Numbered from the stretch's first letter, positions 33,312 through 42,996 are shown. The stretch is 50,297 nt of DNA from UBA1738 sp045577675 (GCA_045577675.1 JAZNIV010000104.1:1-50297); one strand, 5' to 3'. Notes: generated by a model not told the origin, from the letters alone. Made by a program: numbers and translations.

Positions 33312-33346
33312 AAAAACTGTATCGTAAAATTGCGGTACAGTTTTTT
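33312..33346 (+). terminator. Intrinsic terminator after the dehydrogenase gene
   Basis: AAAACTGTATCG pairs with CGGTACAGTTTT (one G-T), running into TTTTTT. Confidence 0.88.
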
Positions 33347-33375
33347 AAAATCTGCGTATTTTATGGCAAAAGAGG

Positions 33376-33404
33376 TTGAAAAAGTGCGAAAAATGTTATA
33401 TAAT
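33376..33404 (+). promoter_or_regulatory. Sigma-A promoter of lon
   Basis: TTGAAA and TATAAT separated by 17 bases, about 40 bases before lon. No CIRCE or CtsR heat-shock operator is seen. Confidence 0.8.
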
Positions 33405-33444
33405 ATATTTTGTATAACTATGTTTATTATTAGGAGTGAATAAT

Positions 33445-35793
33445 TTGGATAATATACAGACATTGCCTTTGTTGCCGCTTCGTAATCTTGTAGTTTTTCC
33501 GCATACATCTGTAAGCTTTGATGCTATCAGAGTTAAATCGGTGCGGGCTTTGGAGGCTGCGGTGCAGGGTAATAAGGAGATTTTTCTTGTAACACAGGAG
33601 GATATTACAAAGGAAAATCCGTCGGTTTTGGATTTATATAAAGTGGGCGTTGTCGCAAGAGTTAGCCAGACTATGAGGCTTCAGAGCGGTGTTACCCGTG
33701 TTATGGTGGATGGTCTTTATCGTGCACGTCTATCGGAAATTCTGACTGATTCGCCGTATAGCCGCTGTGTTGTGGAGAAATTGGAGGAAAACGAAGTTGA
33801 CCAGATGATAATAAATGAGGGCTTTGTCAGAAGTCTTGAAAATGCTTTTGATGAATACTTCTCTCTCGGCAAAAATCTGCCTCCGCAGAATTTTATCGCA
33901 TCAAACGGTAAGGTAAGCCCCGGCAGATTTGCAGACAGCATTGCATCAAATGTTAATCTTAACTATAAAATAAAGCAGGAAATTTTAGAAGAATGTGATG
34001 TTTATGTCCGCATTGAAAAGCTTGTTGCTGCAATCGGAAAAGAAATACAGGTACTTAAAATTTCCAGAGAAATTGATGCCAAGGTCAAGAAGAATATTGA
34101 CGAAAATCAAAGAGAATATTATCTTCGTGAGGAACTAAAGGTAATTGAAAAGGAGCTTGGTGAAAAAGAGGGAGTAAAGGGTGAGGCTGATGCATACCGT
34201 GAGGCTATAAAAAAGCTGCGTCTTAAAAAGGATATTGCAGAAAAGCTTAATAAAGATGTTTCGCGATTTGAAAAAATGCATACATCATCGCCGGATAGTG
34301 CTGTTTTGAGAAACTATCTTGACACAGTTCTCGGCCTTCCGTGGAACAAGCAGACTAAAGAAAGCATAGATATAGAAAACGCTAAGGAAATTTTAGATGC
34401 CGACCATTACGGACTTGAAAAGGTAAAGGAAAGAGTGCTTGAATATTTATCTGTACGCAAGCTTACAGGCGGAAAGGAAGGCTCAATTTTATGCCTTGCA
34501 GGACCACCGGGAACAGGAAAAACCTCGATTGCAAAGAGTATTGCACGTGCTTTAGGAAGAAAATATGTACGGATTTCGCTTGGCGGTATTCACGATGAGG
34601 CGGATATTCGAGGTCACAGAAAAACTTACATAGGTGCTATGCAGGGACGTGTAATGTCAGCGGTAAACGAGGCTAAGGTGAAAAATCCGCTCATACTTCT
34701 GGATGAAATTGACAAAATGGGACAGGACTATAAAGGAGACCCCTCTGCAGCGCTTTTAGAGGTTTTGGACGCAGAACAGAATTTTGCATTCCGTGACCAC
34801 TTTGTAGAGGTGCCGTTTGACCTTTCGGGAGTGCTGTTTATTACAACTGCAAATACCTTGTCGACCATACCCCAGCCACTCCTTGACCGAATTGAGGTCA
34901 TTGAGGTTTCGGGATATACTAATCAGGAAAAGGAATGTATAGCTAAACAATATCTGCTGCCTAAGCAGCTTAAAAAGAACGGTCTTGACAGCTTCAGGAT
35001 TACTGTTAAGGACGAGGCAATCTCTGACCTTATAAACTACTATACACGTGAATCGGGTGTGCGGCATTTAGAACGTGAAATTGGTTCGTTAATGCGTAAG
35101 GCTGCTAAGAAAATATTAGAGGAGAACAAAAAATCTCTTACAATTTCCTCAAAAAATCTAACCGATTATATGGGGAAACACAAATTTTTGGTGGATATGA
35201 TAAATGATAAGGACGATGTGGGAATTGTACGTGGGCTTGCTTGGACAAGTGTCGGCGGCGATACATTGTCGGTTGAAGTGAATGTTATGGCAGGCTCGGG
35301 AAAAATAGAGCTTACCGGAAATCTCGGAGACGTTATGAAGGAGTCAGCGATGGCTGCCGTCAGCTACATACGAACAAGGGCGGATATGCTTGGAATTTAT
35401 GAAAAATTCTATAAAATCTGCGATATTCATATTCACGTTCCGGAGGGTGCTACCCCGAAGGACGGACCTTCTGCCGGAATTACTATGGCAACTGCCATAG
35501 CCTCTGCACTTACAGGCTATCCGGTAAGACGTGATGTTGCTATGACAGGAGAAGTTACTCTTCGTGGCAGAGTTCTGCCGATTGGCGGGCTTAAAGAAAA
35601 GTCTGTTGCGGCATACCGTGCAGGAATTAAAACAGTAATTATACCGGCTCGGAATATACCTGACCTTGATGAGGTTCCGGCTGTGGTAAAGGAAAATATT
35701 AAGTTTATACCGGTATCGGATATGGACGAGGTACTGAAAACGGCTTTGGGAAAGAAGAAACGTTCTGGATTTAGTATACCGGAAGAAGAATAA
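33445..35793 (+). CDS. lon: ATP-dependent protease Lon
   Basis: Cytosolic AAA+ protease that degrades misfolded and regulatory proteins. The product is 782 residues: the N-terminal LAN domain (LPLLPLRNLVVFP), a coiled linker, the AAA+ module with GPPGTGKT (Walker A), LLDEIDKMG (Walker B) and the sensor region, then the protease domain with the serine in PKDGPSAGITMA and the lysine in GGLKEKSVAA. I start at TTG 33445 because AGGAG lies eight bases before it; the GTG at 33436 overlaps that site. Its close link to engB is seen in many Firmicutes. Confidence 0.96.
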   Translation: MDNIQTLPLLPLRNLVVFPHTSVSFDAIRVKSVRALEAAVQGNKEIFLVTQEDITKENPSVLDLYKVGVVARVSQTMRLQSGVTRVMVDGLYRARLSEILTDSPYSRCVVEKLEENEVDQMIINEGFVRSLENAFDEYFSLGKNLPPQNFIASNGKVSPGRFADSIASNVNLNYKIKQEILEECDVYVRIEKLVAAIGKEIQVLKISREIDAKVKKNIDENQREYYLREELKVIEKELGEKEGVKGEADAYREAIKKLRLKKDIAEKLNKDVSRFEKMHTSSPDSAVLRNYLDTVLGLPWNKQTKESIDIENAKEILDADHYGLEKVKERVLEYLSVRKLTGGKEGSILCLAGPPGTGKTSIAKSIARALGRKYVRISLGGIHDEADIRGHRKTYIGAMQGRVMSAVNEAKVKNPLILLDEIDKMGQDYKGDPSAALLEVLDAEQNFAFRDHFVEVPFDLSGVLFITTANTLSTIPQPLLDRIEVIEVSGYTNQEKECIAKQYLLPKQLKKNGLDSFRITVKDEAISDLINYYTRESGVRHLEREIGSLMRKAAKKILEENKKSLTISSKNLTDYMGKHKFLVDMINDKDDVGIVRGLAWTSVGGDTLSVEVNVMAGSGKIELTGNLGDVMKESAMAAVSYIRTRADMLGIYEKFYKICDIHIHVPEGATPKDGPSAGITMATAIASALTGYPVRRDVAMTGEVTLRGRVLPIGGLKEKSVAAYRAGIKTVIIPARNIPDLDEVPAVVKENIKFIPVSDMDEVLKTALGKKKRSGFSIPEEE

Positions 35794-35808
35794 AAGCGAG
35801 GTGCTGTT

Positions 35809-36414
35809 ATGAATTTACACAATGCAGAGCTTACCGTTTCTGCGGTAAGAAAGGATCAATATCCAAAAACGGGATACCCGGAATTTGCTTTTGTAGGACG
35901 TTCAAATGTAGGGAAATCATCAATGGTGAACAAGCTTTTAAACAGAAAATCTCTTGCGAGAGTAAGCTCTACCCCAGGAAAAACCATTACAATCAACTTC
36001 TACAATATAGACGAAACAATTTACCTTGTTGACCTTCCCGGCTACGGCTACGCAAAACGTGCCAAAACTGATGTTGAAAGCTGGGGAAATATGATTGACG
36101 ATTACCTTTACCGACGTCAGCAGCTCAGAAAGGTTATGCTTTTGGTGGATTCGCGTCATGAGCCTACCTCGGATGACAAAATGATGCTGGAATGGATTCG
36201 TGCAGCACAGCCTGATGAGGGTGTAATCGTTATTGCAACTAAAACGGATAAGCTTTCTAAAAAGGAGCTTGAAAAAAATCTTGAAATGCTCTATGGCGAG
36301 CTTGAGCTGAATGAGGACGACATTTTAGTTCCGTTCTCAACGAAAACCGACGAGGGAAAATACACCGTCTGGGATATGATTGAGCTTATGAGAGCAGGAA
36401 ATATGGAGCTTTAG
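35809..36414 (+). CDS. engB: Ribosome biogenesis GTPase EngB (YsxC)
   Basis: Small GTPase needed for 50S subunit assembly. The 201 residues contain FVGRSNVGKSS (G1, about 28-38), a switch region with VSSTPGKTITIN, DLPGYGYAKR (G3), and IATKTDKLS (G4). The length is typical. It follows lon by 15 bases with GCGAGGTG as ribosome site; the lon-engB order is conserved. Confidence 0.96.
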   Translation: MNLHNAELTVSAVRKDQYPKTGYPEFAFVGRSNVGKSSMVNKLLNRKSLARVSSTPGKTITINFYNIDETIYLVDLPGYGYAKRAKTDVESWGNMIDDYLYRRQQLRKVMLLVDSRHEPTSDDKMMLEWIRAAQPDEGVIVIATKTDKLSKKELEKNLEMLYGELELNEDDILVPFSTKTDEGKYTVWDMIELMRAGNMEL

Positions 36415-36451
36415 TTTTGTGCTGTCCGGCACGGAAGGATATGATATAATA

Positions 36452-37633
36452 ATGAAGAAAAGCATTGCATTTATACTGCTTGGCGTTGTCTGCTTCTGCA
36501 TTTTTTACGGAATAAGATACCTGGAAAATCCGGTGGAAACCCAGACAGTGATTTCAGAGGTTTATGAAAACAAAATAGATACATCCGGCTATATTGTCCG
36601 CACCGAACAGGTATATAACGCACCGGTTTCGGGAACTGTGTACCATTATATTCAGGAGGGAACGCGTGTCGGCAGGAACAGAGTGTTGTCTACTGTGTAT
36701 ACAGGCGGAATTTCTCAGCAAACACTGCAGGAGCTGAATAACATCAATAAAAAGCTTGCAGAGCTTGAAAATGCCGGAACTGATGCATCATATATGGCAG
36801 GAAGCGCAAGCAGTGAAGAGGATATTGAAAACATAAAAAACAATATCATAAAAGCTAAAACAGAGCATAATATAGCTAAAATAGCTGATTACAAGGCACA
36901 AATTAATGCGATAATAACAGGCAGTGTCAAGAATACTAAGGGGCAGAGTATTGATGAGCTTACAAACAGAAAAAATGCCCTCGAAGCAAGTATGAACAGC
37001 TTAAAAAATGATCTGTATTCACAGATGTCAGGTGTGTTCTCAGGAAATGTTGACGGTCTTGAGAGGATTTTGACACCGAAAGATGTGATGTCATATAAGG
37101 TAGCAGATTATGAAAATATTGCAGAAAAGGTAAAGGAGTATAAAACCACAGCAGCCTCCGGTGAGCCTGTCTGCAAGGTTGTTAACAATCACACCTGGTA
37201 TGTTATGATGACTGTGGATAAGGAAACTGCCGAAGGCCTTAAAAACGGACGAAGGGTCAAGCTTCGTTTTGGATATTTACCCGGTATTGAGGCTGATGCT
37301 ACCATAGAGTACATATCTACCGAAAACAGTGAAACAGATAAGAATGTAATTGTTGTAAAATGCGAGCAGTATAAGGAGGGTGTATACTCTTTAAGGTTCT
37401 CAAAAATTGAGCTGATACTGGAAAGCTATGAGGGGTATCGTATTCCTGTTTCTGCACTGCGTGTTCATGACGGAGTTAAGGGTGTCTTGGTTAAAAATGC
37501 CGGTGCTCAGCTTTTTAAACCGTGTAATGTGGTTTATACCGATACCGTAGGCGGAACCGTTATTATTTCTCCTGTAAGCGGTACGCAGAATATGCTTCGT
37601 GATTATGACTGTATAGTGGTAGGTGAAAAATAA
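36452..37633 (+). CDS. HlyD-like membrane protein of the division gene cluster
   Basis: Membrane-fusion (periplasmic adaptor) type protein. From the ATG at 36452, behind GGAAGGAT, it has 393 residues: one N-terminal membrane span (about 5-22), a beta-barrel half with NAPVSGTVYHYIQEG (lipoyl/biotinyl-like), a long helical stretch (about 90-205) that can form a coiled coil, and a second beta half. No ABC or MFS exporter partner is adjacent, unlike most HlyD proteins. Similar genes occur beside sepF and yggS in Clostridia, pointing to an envelope or division role (inferred). It overlaps yggS by one base. Confidence 0.75.
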   Translation: MKKSIAFILLGVVCFCIFYGIRYLENPVETQTVISEVYENKIDTSGYIVRTEQVYNAPVSGTVYHYIQEGTRVGRNRVLSTVYTGGISQQTLQELNNINKKLAELENAGTDASYMAGSASSEEDIENIKNNIIKAKTEHNIAKIADYKAQINAIITGSVKNTKGQSIDELTNRKNALEASMNSLKNDLYSQMSGVFSGNVDGLERILTPKDVMSYKVADYENIAEKVKEYKTTAASGEPVCKVVNNHTWYVMMTVDKETAEGLKNGRRVKLRFGYLPGIEADATIEYISTENSETDKNVIVVKCEQYKEGVYSLRFSKIELILESYEGYRIPVSALRVHDGVKGVLVKNAGAQLFKPCNVVYTDTVGGTVIISPVSGTQNMLRDYDCIVVGEK

Positions 37634-38337
37634 TGTCTTATATTGAAGAAAACTTAAAGGAGATTCGTCAAAAAATCAGGATTGCGGCGGAAAAAAGCGG
37701 CAGAAGTGAAGAGGATGTGACGTTAATAGCTGTAACCAAAACTCACCCTGTTGAGGCAATTAACGAGGCTATTGACCTCGGTGTGACCGATATAGGCGAG
37801 AATAGGGTTCAGGAAATTATGGAAAAATATGACCGTGTTAAGCCGGTACGCTGGCACCTGATAGGTCATTTGCAAACCAATAAGGTCAAGTATATTATCG
37901 ACAAGGTGCATATGATTCACTCGGTTGACTCAGTTAAGCTGATGGACGAAATTGAACGTCAGGCAGAAAAAAAGGGAGTCGGCGAAATAAAAATTCTGAT
38001 TCAGGTAAATATAACAGGTGAAGAAACAAAATCAGGAATAGATATATCTGGGCTTAACGAAATGATAGAGCATGCAAAATGTCTGAAACACGTGAAAGTT
38101 TGCGGTTTGATGACAATTTTGGCGAAATTTGACAGTGAGATTGCCAACAGATTACATTTTCGTGACATAAATAGCAAATTTATTGACATATCACATAATA
38201 AATATGATAATATTACTATGAAATTTCTATCTATGGGTATGAGCGGAGATTTTGAAATTGCCATAGAAGAGGGTTCGAATATGGTACGGGTTGGTACGGC
38301 CATTTTCGGACAAAGAGATTACTCTAAACAAAAATAA
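37633..38337 (+). CDS. yggS: PLP homeostasis protein YggS
   Basis: Binds pyridoxal 5'-phosphate and balances the cell's B6 vitamers and amino acid pools; no enzyme activity is known. The 234 residues have the PLP lysine in IAVTKTHPVEAI (near residue 36), GENRVQE, WHLIGHLQTNKVK and the phosphate-binding SMGMSGDFEIAIEEG and VRVGTAIFG. The sepF neighbourhood is the classical position of this gene in Gram-positives. Confidence 0.95.
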   Translation: MSYIEENLKEIRQKIRIAAEKSGRSEEDVTLIAVTKTHPVEAINEAIDLGVTDIGENRVQEIMEKYDRVKPVRWHLIGHLQTNKVKYIIDKVHMIHSVDSVKLMDEIERQAEKKGVGEIKILIQVNITGEETKSGIDISGLNEMIEHAKCLKHVKVCGLMTILAKFDSEIANRLHFRDINSKFIDISHNKYDNITMKFLSMGMSGDFEIAIEEGSNMVRVGTAIFGQRDYSKQK

Positions 38338-38359
38338 AATATTGTAGGAGGAAGTATTC

Positions 38360-38803
38360 ATGGGATTTGTAGATGCTGTTAAGGATTTTGTCGGTTTCGG
38401 AGATATTGACTACGAAGAAGATATCGAGATGGAAGAGGAAGAAGTCGAGGACAGATATGAAGAACGTGCACCTCTGTTTAAGAGAAATAAGGTTGTCCCT
38501 CTTGACCGTCAGGCTGCTTCACCAAGCATTGTTGTACTAAAGCCGAAATGCTTTAACAGTTCAACCGAGGTGGCAGACCAGATTAAGCAAAGACGTCCTG
38601 TTATTCTTGATGTGGGCGGACTTGATCCTGAAGAGGCAAGAAGAGTTGTAGACTTTATTGCAGGTACAGTTTACGGTTTGAATGGTGATATTCAGAAGGT
38701 TTCAGGTGGTATATTTATTGCGACACCGTCCTCCTATGATATCGCAGGCGAATTTTTGAAGGACAAATCAGGTGCCGGCTTTGACTGGAGTATGTTTAAA
38801 TAA
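38360..38803 (+). CDS. sepF: Cell division protein SepF
   Basis: Membrane-binding partner of FtsZ that arranges filaments at the septum. The 147 residues have the N-terminal amphipathic membrane helix (MGFVDAVKDFVGFG), a long acidic linker (about 18-35), and the SepF core with VVLKPKCFNSSTEVADQIKQ, ILDVGGLDPEEARRVVDFI and a GLNGDIQKVSGGIFIATP end. The ribosome site is AGGAGGAAG. It is flanked by yggS and ylmH, as in Bacillus. Confidence 0.96.
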   Translation: MGFVDAVKDFVGFGDIDYEEDIEMEEEEVEDRYEERAPLFKRNKVVPLDRQAASPSIVVLKPKCFNSSTEVADQIKQRRPVILDVGGLDPEEARRVVDFIAGTVYGLNGDIQKVSGGIFIATPSSYDIAGEFLKDKSGAGFDWSMFK

Positions 38804-38814
38804 TGTATTAAGGT

Positions 38815-38836
38815 AAGGCGGAGGGTACTCCGCCTT
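38815..38836 (+). promoter_or_regulatory. Hairpin between sepF and ylmH
   Basis: AAGGCGGA pairs perfectly with TCCGCCTT over a six-base loop. The T-rich stretch begins ten bases later, so it is a poor terminator; it may set a processing point or attenuate ylmH and divIVA. Confidence 0.45.
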
Positions 38837-38859
38837 ATGTTATATTTTTGGAGAATTTT

Positions 38860-39594
38860 ATGGCTGATGATATTTTTTTGAAAAAGATACAGGATGTGTA
38901 TAAGCTTTGTGAAAAGTATCATACGCCGAGATTTTCAAAGTTTCTTGATGAAACGCAGCAGGCTGTCCTTAAAAAGGAAGGGCTTTTTGGTGGTATTCTT
39001 TTCGGGGGGCATGAAGGTGCAGAGCGGTGTATCCTCGGTGTTTTTCCGGAGTGGCAGGAGCCTGATACTACGGAGTTTCCGATAAAAGCTTTGGAAATCA
39101 CCAAAAAGTATGAAAAGAGCCTTACTCACAGAAACTATCTCGGAACAATTTTATCACTTGGAATTGAACGAAATAAAATCGGAGATATTCTTGTCGGGGA
39201 AAAAGCCTCCTATGTGTTTGTGCAGGAGGATATTGCCGAGTTTATTAAGGATAATATCCGTAAAATTTCCGGCTGTGGTGTTGAAATCAGAATTTGCAAT
39301 GCTGATGAAGTGACAGTGCCGGAAAAACAGTTCGAGCTGATAGAAGCAGTTGCGGCATCCCTTCGTCTTGATGCAGTTATAGCATCGCTCTTAAAGCTGA
39401 GCCGAAGCGAGGCAAAGACATTTATAATGTCGGGAAAGGTTTCTGTAAATCATATTGAAAGACAGCAGACCGACTATATTTTAGCCGAAAATGACCTTTT
39501 ATCGGTAAGAGGCTATGGAAGGGCAGAGCTTTTTGAAATAGGCAGCAAAACAAGAAGTGACAGAATTCATATTAAGTTAAAGAAATTTATTTAG
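38860..39594 (+). CDS. ylmH: YlmH-type RNA-binding protein with S4 domain
   Basis: S4-domain protein; YlmH of Bacillus binds stalled 50S subunits in ribosome rescue and was first noted for its place in the division cluster. The 244 residues start at ATG 38860 behind GGAG. Seen are an N-terminal domain with FGGHEGAERCILGVFP, a middle domain (LGIERNKIGDILVGE), and the C-terminal S4 domain SLRLDAVIASLLKLSRSEAK with SVNHI and RGYGRAEL. The open frame extends four codons upstream to a TTG that lies in the ribosome site. Confidence 0.92.
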   Translation: MADDIFLKKIQDVYKLCEKYHTPRFSKFLDETQQAVLKKEGLFGGILFGGHEGAERCILGVFPEWQEPDTTEFPIKALEITKKYEKSLTHRNYLGTILSLGIERNKIGDILVGEKASYVFVQEDIAEFIKDNIRKISGCGVEIRICNADEVTVPEKQFELIEAVAASLRLDAVIASLLKLSRSEAKTFIMSGKVSVNHIERQQTDYILAENDLLSVRGYGRAELFEIGSKTRSDRIHIKLKKFI

Positions 39595-39607
39595 GGAGAG
39601 TGAAGTT

Positions 39608-40048
39608 ATGTTAACACCAATCGACATTCAAAGACAGGATTTTGAAGTAAAGCTGAGAGGCTACAATGCCGACGAGGTTGATGATTTTCTGGATTTGGTA
39701 GGTAAAGACTATGAAAAGCTGTATAAGGAAAATGCAGAGCTTCGTGAGCAGATTAAGCAGCTTAACAGATCGGTAGAACAGTATAAGGCTATGGAGGCAA
39801 CTCTCCAGCAATCAATTGTGCTTGCACAGACAGCGGCTGAGGATATTAAAAAGAGTGCGGCTGAAAAGGCAAACGTTATCGTAAATGAAGCACAGTCAAA
39901 GTCGGAAAATATGTATCGCCAGCTTGACCAGGACATTCAAAATAAGCGTAATGAGCTTGCGAGTGTTCAGGTTGAAGTTTCAGGATATAAGCAAAGAATT
40001 AAAGGAATTTGCTCTGCACTACTTGAAATGTTGGACAAATTGGAGTAA
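39608..40048 (+). CDS. divIVA: Division/polarity protein DivIVA
   Basis: Coiled-coil scaffold that binds curved membrane at septa and poles. The 146 residues begin with the membrane-binding tip MLTPIDIQRQDFEVKLRGYN and DEVDDFLDLV, and then form a long coiled coil to the end with a short break near the centre. The length is near the short end of the family. It closes the lon-to-divIVA gene run, followed by a terminator. Confidence 0.94.
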   Translation: MLTPIDIQRQDFEVKLRGYNADEVDDFLDLVGKDYEKLYKENAELREQIKQLNRSVEQYKAMEATLQQSIVLAQTAAEDIKKSAAEKANVIVNEAQSKSENMYRQLDQDIQNKRNELASVQVEVSGYKQRIKGICSALLEMLDKLE

Positions 40049-40052
40049 AATA

Positions 40053-40085
40053 GTAGGGATAGCTTTTGTTATCCCTGATTTTTAT
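40053..40085 (+). terminator. Intrinsic terminator after divIVA
   Basis: AGGGATA pairs with TATCCCT over an eight-base loop, followed by GATTTTTAT. ileS begins 20 bases further with no clear promoter of its own, so partial read-through is likely. Confidence 0.78.
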
Positions 40086-40105
40086 ATATAGAAAGGATAA
40101 ATACT

Positions 40106-42901
40106 ATGTGCGAAAATTGTAAGGACTACACTAAATCGGTTAATCTTCCGCAGACAGAATTTCCGATGAGAGGAAATCTCCCTCAAAGAGAACCGGAAAC
40201 TCTTAAATATTGGGAAGAAATTGATTTATATAAAAAGATGACCGAAAAGAATAAAGGAAAAACTCCGTTTATTCTCCATGACGGACCGCCATACGCAAAC
40301 GGCGACATCCATTTAGGTCATGCACTTAATAAAATACTTAAGGATATTATTGTACGTTATAAGAGCCTTCGCGGCTTTTATGCACCATATGTTCCGGGCT
40401 GGGACACACATGGTCTGCCTATTGAGCAGCAGGCTATTAAAAAGCTCGGCATTAACCGTCACACAGCCGGTCCTGTTAAATTCAGACAGGCTTGTCGTGA
40501 ATTTGCAAAATCCCACGTTGAAAACCAGAAGGAGCAGTTTAAAAGACTGGGTGCTATCGGTGACTGGGATAATCCGTATTTGACACTTAACAACGAGTTT
40601 GTTGCAAAGCAGATTGAAGTTTTTGGCGAAATGGCGAAAAACGGACTTATTTACAAGGGCTTAAAGCCGGTTTACTGGTGTCCGCACTGTGAAACTGCAC
40701 TTGCCGAGGCTGAAATCGAGTATGCAGAGGATAAGACAACCTCAATTTATGTAAAATTTGCAGTTAAGGATGACAAGGGACTTTTTGAAGGACTTGAAAA
40801 CGTTTATTTTGTTATCTGGACAACAACTACATGGACACTTCCGGGAAACCTTGCTGTATGCTTAAATCCTGACCTTGAATATTCACTTGTTAAATTTGCA
40901 AACGGCGAAATTTATGTGCTTGCAACAGAGCTTATAGATACTGTTGTTGCTTCTGCCGGACTTGATGCAAATTATGAAGTTGTAAAAACCTTTATGGGAC
41001 AGGAGCTTGAGCTATTATCATGCCAGCACCCGTTCTTAGACCGTGAATCCTTAGTCATTGTTGGCGACCACGTTACACTTGATGCGGGTACAGGCTGCGT
41101 TCATACCGCTCCGGGCTTTGGTGCAGAGGACTATATCGTGTGCCAGAAATATCCGCAGCTTGAAATTGTTGTTCCTGTTGACAGCCGCGGCTATCAGACA
41201 GAGGATGCAGGTGAGTTTGCAGGTATTTACTATGAAGAATCAAATGAAAAGATTTTAGATAACTTAAAAGCAAGCGGTGCACTTTTAGCAAGTCAGGAAA
41301 TTGTTCACCAGTATCCACATTGCTGGAGATGTGACCACCCGATTATTTTCAGGGCTGCAGACCAGTGGTTTGCATCTGTTGACGCATTAAAGGATGATGC
41401 TGTTCGTGCTATTGAAGGAGTTAAGTGGATTCCTGAATGGGGTGAGGACAGAATCAAGTCAATGGTTGTTGACAGAAGTGACTGGTGTATTTCACGTCAG
41501 AGAACATGGGGTGTGCCGATTCCGATTTTCTACTGCAAGGACTGCGGTAAGGAAATTATCACAAGTGACACTATTTCAGCGGTTGCAAAGCTGTTCCGTG
41601 AAAAAGGCCCTGATATGTGGTGGGAGCTTGATGCAAACGAAATAATTCCGGCAGGCACAAAATGTGAGTGCGGCTGCAGTGAATTTACAAAAGAAAAGGA
41701 TATTATGGACGTTTGGTTTGACTCAGGTTCTTCTCATATGGCTGTTTGTGATGAGAGAGACGACCTCGTATGGCCGGCTGATGTTTACCTTGAGGGTAAC
41801 GACCAGTACAGAGGTTGGTTCCAGTCCTCGCTTTTGACAAGTATTGCTGTTAGAAAACAGGCTCCTTATAAAACCGTAATTACCCACGGTATGATTCAGG
41901 ACGGCGAAGGCAGAAAGATGTCAAAGTCAAAGGGTAACAGCATAAGCCCACAGGAAATTGTGGATAAATGGGGTGCTGACGTGCTTCGTCTGTGGGTTGT
42001 TTCGGCAGACTACAGAACAGATATGCGAATGAGTCAGGATTCCTTAAAGCAGCTTTCAGAGGGCTATAGAAAAATCAGAAATACTGCAAGATATATTCTT
42101 TCAAACATCAATGACTTTGACCCGAATAAGGATATGGTTGCATACAGCGATATGCTCGAAATTGATAAGTGGGCACTTTTAAAGCTTAATGATATTGTTA
42201 AGAAAACACTTGAGGCATATGACAGCTATGAGTTCCACACACTCTATTCCGCAATGCTGAATTTCTGTATTGTTGATATGAGTAACTTCTATCTTGACGT
42301 ATTAAAATCAAGACTTTATACAGAAAAGCCGGATGCTATGGAAAGACGCTCAGCTCAAAGTGCTATGTATATCATTCTTGATGCAATCGTTAAGCTTTTA
42401 GCACCTGTTCTTGCTTATACTTCAGAGGAAATCTGGAAGTTTATGCCGCATATTGACGGCGATAATGCAGTAAGCGTTATGCTGAGCGATATGCCGGAGG
42501 TTAAGGCAGAATATGATGATAATGCTCTTGCCCAAAAGTGGGATATGATTATTGAGGCAAGAAATGACGTAAACAAGGCTCTTGAGCCAATGCGTAATGA
42601 TAAGGTTATCGGAAAATCGCTTGATGCAGAGGTTTTGGTTTATGCTACCAAAGGAAGCGAAATGGCAGAGGTTCTGAAAGGAATGGAATCAGAGCTTGCT
42701 GAAATCTTTATCACATCAAAGGCTTCTGTTGTTACAGAAGATGCTCCGGAGGATGCATTCTGCGGCGAAGCTGTAAAGGTTACTGCAAAGGCAAGTGAAC
42801 ACGAAAAATGCGGCAGATGTTGGGTTCGTTCAGAAACTGTCGGAACAATCGAAGGATATGAAGGAATCTGTGCTGATTGCGTGAAGAAGCTGACAAAATA
42901 A
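40106..42901 (+). CDS. ileS: Isoleucyl-tRNA synthetase
   Basis: Charges tRNA-Ile and edits mischarged valine. The 931 residues have the class I HIGH motif as HLGH (69-72) in GPPYANGDIHLGHALNK, the CP1 editing domain with WTTTTWTLPGN and VHTAPGFGAEDY, KMSKS at about residue 605, the anticodon-binding helical domain, and a C-terminal zinc finger (CGRCWVRS, CADC). The CP1 and zinc-finger features mark the bacterial type (IleS1). Position after divIVA and before lspA is conserved. There is no room for a T-box leader in the 57-base gap. Confidence 0.97.
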   Translation: MCENCKDYTKSVNLPQTEFPMRGNLPQREPETLKYWEEIDLYKKMTEKNKGKTPFILHDGPPYANGDIHLGHALNKILKDIIVRYKSLRGFYAPYVPGWDTHGLPIEQQAIKKLGINRHTAGPVKFRQACREFAKSHVENQKEQFKRLGAIGDWDNPYLTLNNEFVAKQIEVFGEMAKNGLIYKGLKPVYWCPHCETALAEAEIEYAEDKTTSIYVKFAVKDDKGLFEGLENVYFVIWTTTTWTLPGNLAVCLNPDLEYSLVKFANGEIYVLATELIDTVVASAGLDANYEVVKTFMGQELELLSCQHPFLDRESLVIVGDHVTLDAGTGCVHTAPGFGAEDYIVCQKYPQLEIVVPVDSRGYQTEDAGEFAGIYYEESNEKILDNLKASGALLASQEIVHQYPHCWRCDHPIIFRAADQWFASVDALKDDAVRAIEGVKWIPEWGEDRIKSMVVDRSDWCISRQRTWGVPIPIFYCKDCGKEIITSDTISAVAKLFREKGPDMWWELDANEIIPAGTKCECGCSEFTKEKDIMDVWFDSGSSHMAVCDERDDLVWPADVYLEGNDQYRGWFQSSLLTSIAVRKQAPYKTVITHGMIQDGEGRKMSKSKGNSISPQEIVDKWGADVLRLWVVSADYRTDMRMSQDSLKQLSEGYRKIRNTARYILSNINDFDPNKDMVAYSDMLEIDKWALLKLNDIVKKTLEAYDSYEFHTLYSAMLNFCIVDMSNFYLDVLKSRLYTEKPDAMERRSAQSAMYIILDAIVKLLAPVLAYTSEEIWKFMPHIDGDNAVSVMLSDMPEVKAEYDDNALAQKWDMIIEARNDVNKALEPMRNDKVIGKSLDAEVLVYATKGSEMAEVLKGMESELAEIFITSKASVVTEDAPEDAFCGEAVKVTAKASEHEKCGRCWVRSETVGTIEGYEGICADCVKKLTK

Positions 42902-42963
42902 TAGGATTAATAAATATTATTCGTTAGTTGTTAATGCATTTTCCAAAATAATAAAAAAATTTT

Positions 42964-42996
42964 AAAGAAAAGGCTTAAAAGCCTTTTCTTTTTTTA
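42964..42996 (+). terminator. Intrinsic terminator after ileS
   Basis: AAAGAAAAGGCTT pairs with AAGCCTTTTCTTT over a minimal loop, followed by TTTTTTT. A TACAAT at 43007-43012 just behind it may be a weak promoter for lspA. Confidence 0.93.

Noticed and set aside
40049..40105. T-box leader for ileS
   Set aside because: Only 57 bases separate divIVA and ileS, most of it a terminator; no T-box sequence is present.
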